Of a DNA stretch of 16,361 nucleotides, positions 7,958 to 13,398 are shown one piece after another; within the stretch, counting starts at the first letter, position 1, and each line of letters starts with the position of its first letter. The position numbers and the translations under genes were made by a program. Origin of the DNA: CAZVWH01 sp964631175 (GTDB lineage Bacteria; Planctomycetota; Phycisphaerae; Sedimentisphaerales; Anaerobacaceae); contig CAZVWH010000067.1 in assembly GCA_964631175.1 (NCBI GenBank), positions 1 to 16,361 of the forward strand, given 5' to 3'. The notes below the pieces were generated by a model. It was not told the DNA's origin. It ran no database searches and worked only from the letters and a program-made list of their open reading frames with translations.

Positions 7958-7991
7958 ATCAACAGAGAATGGTTTTAAGAGAAGGGCAGTT

Positions 7992-8819
7992 ATGTCGGTT
8001 TCCGCTGAAAAAATAGCAGAGCTGGAAAAAATAGCGAGGAAACTGCGATATGATATCGTAATGATGATTGGAGCGGGCAAGCCCGGCCACCTGGGCGGCT
8101 CGTGCTCGATTGCCGATATTGTCGCAGTGCTTTACTTCCACAAGATGCGCCATAATCCCAGGGACCCAAAATGGCCGGATAGAGACAGACTTGTGCTGAG
8201 CAAAGGTCATGCTGCGCTGACACAATATGCGGCCCTGGCAGAATGTGGATATTTTCCAAAAAAAGAATTAAGCACCCTCAAGGAGCTCGGCACAATACTC
8301 CAGGGGCATCCTGAGATGTTAAGAGTGCCGGGCATCGAAGCAAACACCGGCTCACTCGGACAGGGGCTCAGCGTTGCCTGTGGAATGGCATTGGCAGGAA
8401 AACTTGATAAAAAGGATTATACAGTTTACTGCATTGTGGGAGATGGAGAGCTTGCTGAGGGACAGATATGGGAGGCATCAATGACAGCAGCTTTTTATAA
8501 GCTGGACAACCTTGTGGCCGTTCTGGACAAAAATAGAGTCCAGGCAACCGGTCCTGTTGCTGAGCGCTACGACACTAATCCACACGCTGAAAAATGGAAG
8601 GCATTTGGCTGGCATGTGTTAGAAATCGACGGACACAGCATCAAGCAAATAGCTGATGCGTTGGACAGAACCGATAAACTAAAAGGCCGACCGGTGATGA
8701 TTGTCGCTAATACCGTGAAAGGCAAAGGGGTGCCTTTTGCTGAAGGTAAAGCAGACTTCCACCATGGAATAATGACAGAGCAGCAGTATGAAACAGCACG
8801 CCGACTATTTGAGGACTGA
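7992..8819 (+). CDS. Transketolase, N-terminal (ThDP pyrophosphate-binding) subunit
   Basis: This 275-aa protein is the N-terminal third of a transketolase encoded as a separate gene. It shows GKPGHLGGS (29-37), the DRLVLSKGHAA stretch (65-75), GSLGQGLSVA (120-129) and the thiamin diphosphate/Mg motif from GDG (150-152) to N181. The C-terminal half is the next gene, so the enzyme should be an alpha2-beta2 complex moving a two-carbon ketol unit from a ketose donor to an aldose acceptor. I chose the ATG at 7992: AGAGAAGGG lies just upstream and homology starts here. An open GTG start at 7899 would run through the inverted-repeat element and add 31 unrelated residues. It is the first gene of a four-gene operon. 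Substrate is unknown; split transketolases serve the pentose phosphate, apulose-4-phosphate (AptAB) and sulfofructose (SqwGH) routes. Confidence 0.93.
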   Translation: MSVSAEKIAELEKIARKLRYDIVMMIGAGKPGHLGGSCSIADIVAVLYFHKMRHNPRDPKWPDRDRLVLSKGHAALTQYAALAECGYFPKKELSTLKELGTILQGHPEMLRVPGIEANTGSLGQGLSVACGMALAGKLDKKDYTVYCIVGDGELAEGQIWEASMTAAFYKLDNLVAVLDKNRVQATGPVAERYDTNPHAEKWKAFGWHVLEIDGHSIKQIADALDRTDKLKGRPVMIVANTVKGKGVPFAEGKADFHHGIMTEQQYETARRLFED

Positions 8820-8831
8820 GGATAAGTTTTA

Positions 8832-9761
8832 ATGAATATGCAAAATTGTAGAAAGGTATATGGCGAAACGCTTGTAGAGCTGGGCAGAGAAAATGAGCGA
8901 ATCGTGGCATTGGATGCCGACCTTAGCAAATCTACTATGACCCGTCTTTTCGAGCACGAGTTTCCTGAGCGCTACTTTGAGATGGGTATTGGAGAGCAGA
9001 ATATGATCTCTACCGCAGTCGGTTTGGCGCTCTGCGATAAGATTGCGTTTGTAAATTCCTTCGCTGTTTTCGCTGCCGGTCGGCCTTATGACCAAATTCG
9101 CGTCAGTGTTTGTATCGGCAGGGTAAACGTTAAGATTATAGGTTCAAGCTGCGGAATTTCAGATTTCGGTGATGGCGCAACTCATCAGGGCATTGAGGAC
9201 ATTGCTATTATGCGGGCGATACCGAATATGACCGTCCTGTCTCCTGTTGATGGCATAGAAACAAAAAAGATTGTAAAAGCATCTGTCGAACACGAAGGCC
9301 CTGTATATATTCGCATCCCTCGTAATGAAGTGCCGGATGTTTCCAGTGAGAGTCAGGAATTCAAAATCGGCAAACCATCTGTGATACGGCAAGGGTCGGA
9401 TGTTACAATCTTTGCCCACGGCTATATGGTTTATAAGGCGCTCAAAGCTGCTGAAACCCTTCAAAAACAGGGTATATCCCTGCGGATTGTCAATGTCAGC
9501 ACTTTGAAACCAATCGACGAAGAGACAATCAAAGAATTGGCCGATGGAGTAAAAGGAATTGTCACAGTCGAGGAGCATACAATAATTGGCGGACTTGCCA
9601 GTGCTGTTGCTTTTATTTTGAGAGGCAGGGCTATACCGATAGAGGCCGTCGCCATACAGGATTGCTTTGGCCAGTCGGCGCTGAGCTATGAAGAGCTGCT
9701 GGTTCATTATGGCCTTACTGATACCGAGATTGTCAAAGCGGTAAAAAAGGTTTTAGGATAG
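8832..9761 (+). CDS. Transketolase, C-terminal (pyrimidine-binding) subunit
   Basis: At 309 aa this carries the middle (Pyr) and C-terminal domains of transketolase. MGIGEQNM (51-58) contains E55, the glutamate that activates the thiamin ring. GDGATHQGIEDIA (113-125) and the IRIPR stretch (160-164) are typical of the active-site face; residues from about 180 on form the transketolase C domain. It follows the N-terminal subunit by 12 bases, and its GAGGA ribosome site overlaps that gene's stop codon, so the two are translated together as expected for equal subunits. The first of two nearby ATGs is used because it is better spaced from this site. The two genes together make a complete enzyme; no residue seems missing. 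Confidence 0.93.
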   Translation: MNMQNCRKVYGETLVELGRENERIVALDADLSKSTMTRLFEHEFPERYFEMGIGEQNMISTAVGLALCDKIAFVNSFAVFAAGRPYDQIRVSVCIGRVNVKIIGSSCGISDFGDGATHQGIEDIAIMRAIPNMTVLSPVDGIETKKIVKASVEHEGPVYIRIPRNEVPDVSSESQEFKIGKPSVIRQGSDVTIFAHGYMVYKALKAAETLQKQGISLRIVNVSTLKPIDEETIKELADGVKGIVTVEEHTIIGGLASAVAFILRGRAIPIEAVAIQDCFGQSALSYEELLVHYGLTDTEIVKAVKKVLG

Positions 9762-9778
9762 TCGGAGGTATACATTAT

Positions 9779-10828
9779 ATGAAAACAATGAAGGCCGTAG
9801 TCAAATATGATAATGTGGCTAATGCAACAGAGCTGCGAGAAGTACCAGTTCCGGAAATTGGCCCGAATGATGTTTTAGTAGAAGTAGCATACGTTGGCGT
9901 CTGCGGCACTGACCCGCACATGCACAGAAACACGGTACTGTTCGATTTTAATTGTCCTTTTATTTTAGGACACGAATTCGCAGGCAAGATCGTTAAAGCC
10001 GGTAAACAAGTAAGTAAATTCAAGGTTGCAGATCGTGTTACCTCTGAAACCCATGCAGACTACTGTGGTCATTGCAGCCTCTGCCGCACCAACAATTATC
10101 ACCTCTGCAGGGAACGAAAAGGATTTGGTTTTCACCTTGACGGGGCATTTACCAAATATGTCAAGGTTCCAGGTAGAATCCTGCACAGAGTCCCGGACAA
10201 CGTTTCGCTAAAGGCGGCATCATTAACCGAGCCATTATGTGTGGCCTATAAGTCAGTTATATGTAACAGCACCGTAAACCCTGGCGATACGGTAGTTGCG
10301 ATAGGACCGGGGCCGATTGGGTTATTGTGTATGAAAATGGCACAATTCTCGGGAGCAAGCCAAATCATCGCCATTGGCACAGAAGGTGACGACAACCGAC
10401 TGGAACTTGCAAAGTCCTTCGGCGCTACAATCACCATTAACAGCAGCAGGCAAGACGCTCTGCCCAAAATCATGTCTCTGGGCGATGGCTACGGTGCAGA
10501 TTTAATCGTAGATACTGCCGGTTCTGCCGAAACGTTGAAATTATCAATGGATGCTATACGCCCAAGCGGTCAGATCACCAAGATCGGCTGGGGCCCGAAA
10601 CCAGTCAATTTAAGCCTTGATCCGCTGATTGCCAAATCTGTCACCTTAAAGGGACATTTCAGCCATACCTGGGATGTCTGGGAAAAATGTCTTACAATAA
10701 TGAGCAAAGGCCAAATCGACCTGGAGCGTCTGATCACACACGAGCTTCCTATTGATCGGTGGGAAGAGGCATTTGAACTGGTAGAAAATAAAAAAGCGGT
10801 CAAGGTGGTTTTGATCCCGGTTGAATAA
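9779..10828 (+). CDS. Zinc-dependent medium-chain alcohol/polyol dehydrogenase
   Basis: This 349-aa protein belongs to the threonine/sorbitol dehydrogenase branch of the zinc-containing MDR family. Catalytic zinc ligands are C42 (GVCGTD), H65-E66 (GHEF) and probably E151 (TEPL). The structural zinc site is C96, C99, C102 and C110. The Rossmann fold has GPGPIG (176-181); acidic E202 sits where an Asp normally holds the adenosine ribose, suggesting NAD rather than NADP. GGAGGT lies nine bases before the ATG, 17 bases after the transketolase stop. Operon position suggests it oxidises a secondary alcohol of a polyol or sugar acid to the keto compound that the transketolase cleaves; this is inference. 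The exact substrate cannot be read from sequence. Confidence 0.92.
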   Translation: MKTMKAVVKYDNVANATELREVPVPEIGPNDVLVEVAYVGVCGTDPHMHRNTVLFDFNCPFILGHEFAGKIVKAGKQVSKFKVADRVTSETHADYCGHCSLCRTNNYHLCRERKGFGFHLDGAFTKYVKVPGRILHRVPDNVSLKAASLTEPLCVAYKSVICNSTVNPGDTVVAIGPGPIGLLCMKMAQFSGASQIIAIGTEGDDNRLELAKSFGATITINSSRQDALPKIMSLGDGYGADLIVDTAGSAETLKLSMDAIRPSGQITKIGWGPKPVNLSLDPLIAKSVTLKGHFSHTWDVWEKCLTIMSKGQIDLERLITHELPIDRWEEAFELVENKKAVKVVLIPVE

Positions 10829-10860
10829 AATTTTATTATGAATTTTTTAGGATAGAAACA

Positions 10861-11757
10861 ATGAAAAAAATAGGGTTTATCGGATTAGGAATCATGGGTA
10901 AGCCCATGGCAATGAATCTGATTAAAGCGGGTTTTGCCCTTACTGTTTATGACATCAGGCCCGAGCCGGTGAAAGAGGTCGTAGCAGCCGGTGCTAAAGA
11001 AGGTAAGTCCAGCAAGGATGTCGCGGCACAAAGTGAAGCTGTAATTACAATGCTGCCTAATTCGCCCGATGTAAAAAAGGCTGTACTTGGAGAAAACGGA
11101 GTTTTAGCCGGTGCAAGAGCGGGCATGATTTTGATTGATATGAGCTCAATTGCTCCACTGGTCTCTAAAGAGGTCGCCGCCGAAGCCCGTAAGATTGACG
11201 TTGAAATGCTCGATGCACCCGTTAGTGGTGGTGAGCCAAAGGCCAAAGATGGAACGCTTTCAATTATGGTTGGCGGTAAAAAAGAGGTCTTCGAGCAGGT
11301 CGAAGAAATTCTCAAGGTCATGGGTGCTTCTGCTGTTCTGGTCGGCGATATTGGCAGCGGCAATACAACTAAACTTGCAAATCAGATAGTCGTAGCATTA
11401 AATATTGCTGCAATGTCGGAGGCAATGGTTCTGGCAACAAAGGCTGGTGTGGACCCGGAAAGGGTTTACCAGGCCATCCGTGGTGGACTGGCCGGCAGCA
11501 CTGTCCTCAATGCCAAAATGCCTTTGGTCTTAGACGGCAATTTTAAGCCCGGCTTTAGAATTGAATTGCATATCAAGGATTTGGCAAATGCCCTGGACAC
11601 TGCCCATGAGATTGGTGTACCTGTGCCTTTAGCCAGCGGTGTAATGGAGATTATGCAGGCACTTAAGGTTGACGGAAAGGCAGACAATGACCACGGTGGT
11701 ATTATACAGTTCTATGAGAAGTTAGCCGCAGTGGAGGTTAGACGCTCTAAAAAATAA
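10861..11757 (+). CDS. garR: 2-hydroxy-3-oxopropionate (tartronate semialdehyde) reductase, GarR-like
   Basis: This 298-aa protein is a beta-hydroxyacid dehydrogenase, closely resembling E. coli GarR as I recall it. It carries GFIGLGIMGKPM (5-16; dinucleotide site), D31 after the second strand (NAD preference), TMLPNSP (63-69), DAPVSGGEPKAKDGTLS (118-134; substrate loop), catalytic K171 in GNTTKLANQ (N175 also conserved), and a QAIRGGLAGSTVL stretch shared with GarR. It reduces tartronate semialdehyde to D-glycerate, the substrate of the kinase encoded at 5357. An AGGA site precedes the ATG and the gap to the dehydrogenase gene is 32 bases, so it is the last gene of the operon. Alternatives in the family are 3-hydroxyisobutyrate dehydrogenase and sulfolactaldehyde reductase (YihU); the SGGEPKAKDG loop and overall match favour GarR. 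Confidence 0.9.
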   Translation: MKKIGFIGLGIMGKPMAMNLIKAGFALTVYDIRPEPVKEVVAAGAKEGKSSKDVAAQSEAVITMLPNSPDVKKAVLGENGVLAGARAGMILIDMSSIAPLVSKEVAAEARKIDVEMLDAPVSGGEPKAKDGTLSIMVGGKKEVFEQVEEILKVMGASAVLVGDIGSGNTTKLANQIVVALNIAAMSEAMVLATKAGVDPERVYQAIRGGLAGSTVLNAKMPLVLDGNFKPGFRIELHIKDLANALDTAHEIGVPVPLASGVMEIMQALKVDGKADNDHGGIIQFYEKLAAVEVRRSKK

Positions 11758-11924
11758 ATTTACAGTTGCCAGCCGTTAAATTTCAGCTTATTATATATCT
11801 TAGGTGGACCTAATTTGCGTGCCCTGCTGGGTCCTATGTGCATGCCTATTACCCATGGAGGTACTTAACTTGCGTTCGGAAATTAGTTATCGCATTTTTT
11901 ATCTGAAAAATCTTTGGGTGGCTT
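11758..11924 (+). promoter_or_regulatory. Leader region of the cysteine synthase gene with tiny ORFs and short repeats
   Basis: This 167-bp spacer holds a ten-codon ORF MCMPITHGGT (11836-11868), which includes a Cys codon. A second ORF with ATG at 11855 (27 codons, stop at 11938) overlaps the start of cysK. Two related stretches (AGGTGGACCTAATTTGCGT at 11802-11820 and AGGTACTTAACTTGCGT at 11859-11875) lie about 56 bases apart. TGGGT (11829-11833) and ACCCA (11851-11855) could pair just before a GGAGGT motif. The pattern might be a translational leader, but none of the small ORFs has proven signals and no known riboswitch is recognisable. Confidence 0.25.
11801..11815 (+). repeat. Short direct repeat flanking cysK, left copy
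   Basis: TAGGTGGACCTAATT differs from TAGGTGGATCAAATT at 12854-12868 at two of 15 positions. The copies lie 109 bases before and 41 bases after the cysteine synthase gene. It could be a trace of insertion or a shared signal; chance is not excluded. Confidence 0.4.
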
Positions 11925-12812
11925 ATGCCTACAGATAACATCCTCGAATTAATTGGCAATACCCCGCTATTGCAGCTAAAGGGCGAAAACATATTTGCCA
12001 AGGCCGAGTTTCTAAATCCTGGCGGCAGTATCAAAGACCGCGTTGCTTTAGCAATGCTCAAGGCCGCCCAGCGGGACGGTAAACTCGACGTAGATTCCAT
12101 AATAGTCGAGCCCAGTAGCGGCAATACCGGCATCGGTCTGGCTTTAGTGGGTCGGCTGATGGGCTACCGTGTCCGTATCGTTATGCCGGAAGGCATGAGC
12201 GAAGAACGCAAGAAGCTCATAAAGGCCCTCGGAGCAGAGCTCGTTCTTATACCCGATGAGCAAGGTCTATCAGGTGCTGTGAAAACTGTGGAGCAAATGG
12301 CCGCAGAGGACAAACATATCTACGTTCCACAGCAGTTCGAGAATCCAGAAAATCCCCGCGTGCACTATGAGCAAACTGCCCCTGAACTCTGGGGACAAAT
12401 GAACGGAAGAGTTGACTGCTTCGTGGCTGGGGTCGGCAGTGGAGGGACCCTACAGGGAGTCGGTAAATTCCTCAAGGAACACAAGAAAGACGTCAAAATC
12501 ATTGCTGTTGAGCCTGAGAACCACTCGGCACTATTGGGTCATGAGCCGGGTCTGCACCAAATCCAGGGCATAGGCGATGGTTTTGTACCGGATGTGCTTG
12601 ATGTTTCTCTCGTTGATGATGTAGTTGAGGTTTCCGATGATGATGCTATAGATACAACGCGCCAACTTAGCAGAGACTTTGGCATGTTAGTCGGTATCAG
12701 CTCAGGAGCAAACGTCTGGGCAGCACGAAAGCTGGCTCAGACAATCGGTGGCAACATAACAACTGTTCTGCCAGATCGGGCGGAACGTTATTTCAGCACC
12801 GCCTTACTGTAG
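11925..12812 (+). CDS. cysK: Cysteine synthase (O-acetylserine sulfhydrylase), PLP-dependent
   Basis: At 295 aa this is slightly shorter than the usual 305-320. It makes L-cysteine from O-acetylserine and sulfide. The PLP lysine is K37 in NPGGSIKDR; PSSGNTGIGLA (63-73) contacts substrate and PLP, GSGGT (171-175) binds the PLP phosphate, and GISSGAN (257-263) holds the serine facing the pyridine ring. The PDRAERYFST end matches the normal family C-terminus, so nothing is truncated there. The start is fixed by homology (NILELIGNTPL); the ribosome site (GGGTGG) is weak. It lies 167 bases after garR, so it is probably separately expressed and not part of the sugar-acid operon. CysM or a cystathionine beta-synthase-like enzyme is possible, as these share the fold. 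Confidence 0.9.
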   Translation: MPTDNILELIGNTPLLQLKGENIFAKAEFLNPGGSIKDRVALAMLKAAQRDGKLDVDSIIVEPSSGNTGIGLALVGRLMGYRVRIVMPEGMSEERKKLIKALGAELVLIPDEQGLSGAVKTVEQMAAEDKHIYVPQQFENPENPRVHYEQTAPELWGQMNGRVDCFVAGVGSGGTLQGVGKFLKEHKKDVKIIAVEPENHSALLGHEPGLHQIQGIGDGFVPDVLDVSLVDDVVEVSDDDAIDTTRQLSRDFGMLVGISSGANVWAARKLAQTIGGNITTVLPDRAERYFSTALL

Positions 12813-12853
12813 CATACATCAATCACAACCCAGGTACTAACCCGCATATTTCA

Positions 12854-12868
12854 TAGGTGGATCAAATT
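12854..12868 (+). repeat. Short direct repeat flanking cysK, right copy
   Basis: TAGGTGGATCAAATT matches the left copy at 11801-11815 in 13 of 15 positions, in the same orientation. Confidence 0.4.
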
Positions 12869-13107
12869 CAGCGGTTGCGGATGATCTTAGCATGAATTCG
12901 ATAATATACTCCTGATTTGACACACGAGGTGCACACTACCACCTTACCCCCACAAACACAAAACAAGATTTAAAAGAACAAACAAAGATGATTTTTACCT
13001 TTGTTCCATTATAATATTTATTTGCCTATGATAATGCTTTTCGGTATGTTTTGCCTCCTTCCTTAACTAACTGTTATTGAAAGGCAAAAATCTTAATTAT
13101 ATTTGTT

Positions 13108-13159
13108 CCCAATTTACCACTATGCCGTCAGGAAAAATCTAAAATGTGTGGTAATTGGG
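13108..13159. repeat. Imperfect inverted repeat upstream of the secreted beta-helix gene
   Basis: CCCAATTTACCAC (13108-13120) pairs with GTGGTAATTGGG (13148-13159) with one bulged base, across a 27-base loop. It lies about 240 bases before the gene start and about 160 before the candidate promoter. No T-run follows, so a terminator is unlikely; an operator pair or a dispersed repeat is possible. Confidence 0.6.
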
Positions 13160-13316
13160 CCGGTTATGGGTGGGCGGAATAATAGTTCGGGATGAATTGA
13201 ATCTAAAAGAGGAATTTTGACGCATCAATGTCACGTTGTTCGGCAAGTGTATAAAGAATCGAGAGTATCGTGCTGATTGCCCGCTGGGCAGACGGCGCTT
13301 TATTAGCTTTTTTCTG

Positions 13317-13345
13317 TTGTAAGGTATATCCGAGTTCTATATTAT
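13317..13345 (+). promoter_or_regulatory. Candidate sigma-70-type promoter for the secreted beta-helix gene
   Basis: TTGTAA (13317-13322; four of six) and TATTAT (13340-13345; five of six) are separated by 17 bases, ending 53 bases before the ATG. Spacing and place are good; the match is judged by eye. Confidence 0.35.
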
Positions 13346-13398
13346 CACATTATTATCGTTAATGAGTTTTTGTCAACGACCATTTTAGGAAGCACGAG

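Larger units (their letters stand above)
12813..13398. other. 586-bp gene-free region with inverted repeats
   Basis: No coding sequence is supported. It contains a right copy of the direct repeat (12854-12868), a weak seven-base stem AACAAAG/CTTTGTT (12981-12987 with 12999-13005, no T-run), a larger imperfect inverted repeat (13108-13159), and a candidate promoter (13317-13345) close to the next gene. The first part lacks any convincing terminator for cysK. Confidence 0.6.

Noticed and set aside
7899..7991. In-frame extension of the transketolase N-subunit to a GTG at 7899
   Set aside because: The extra 31 codons run through an inverted-repeat element and do not resemble transketolase; a good ribosome site precedes the ATG at 7992.
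9159..9707. 182-codon minus-strand open frame
   Set aside because: It lies entirely antisense within the transketolase C-subunit and has no recognisable content or ribosome site.
12981..13005. AACAAAG/CTTTGTT stem as terminator for cysK
   Set aside because: The stem is AT-rich, only seven bases, about 170 bases past the stop, and not followed by a T-run.
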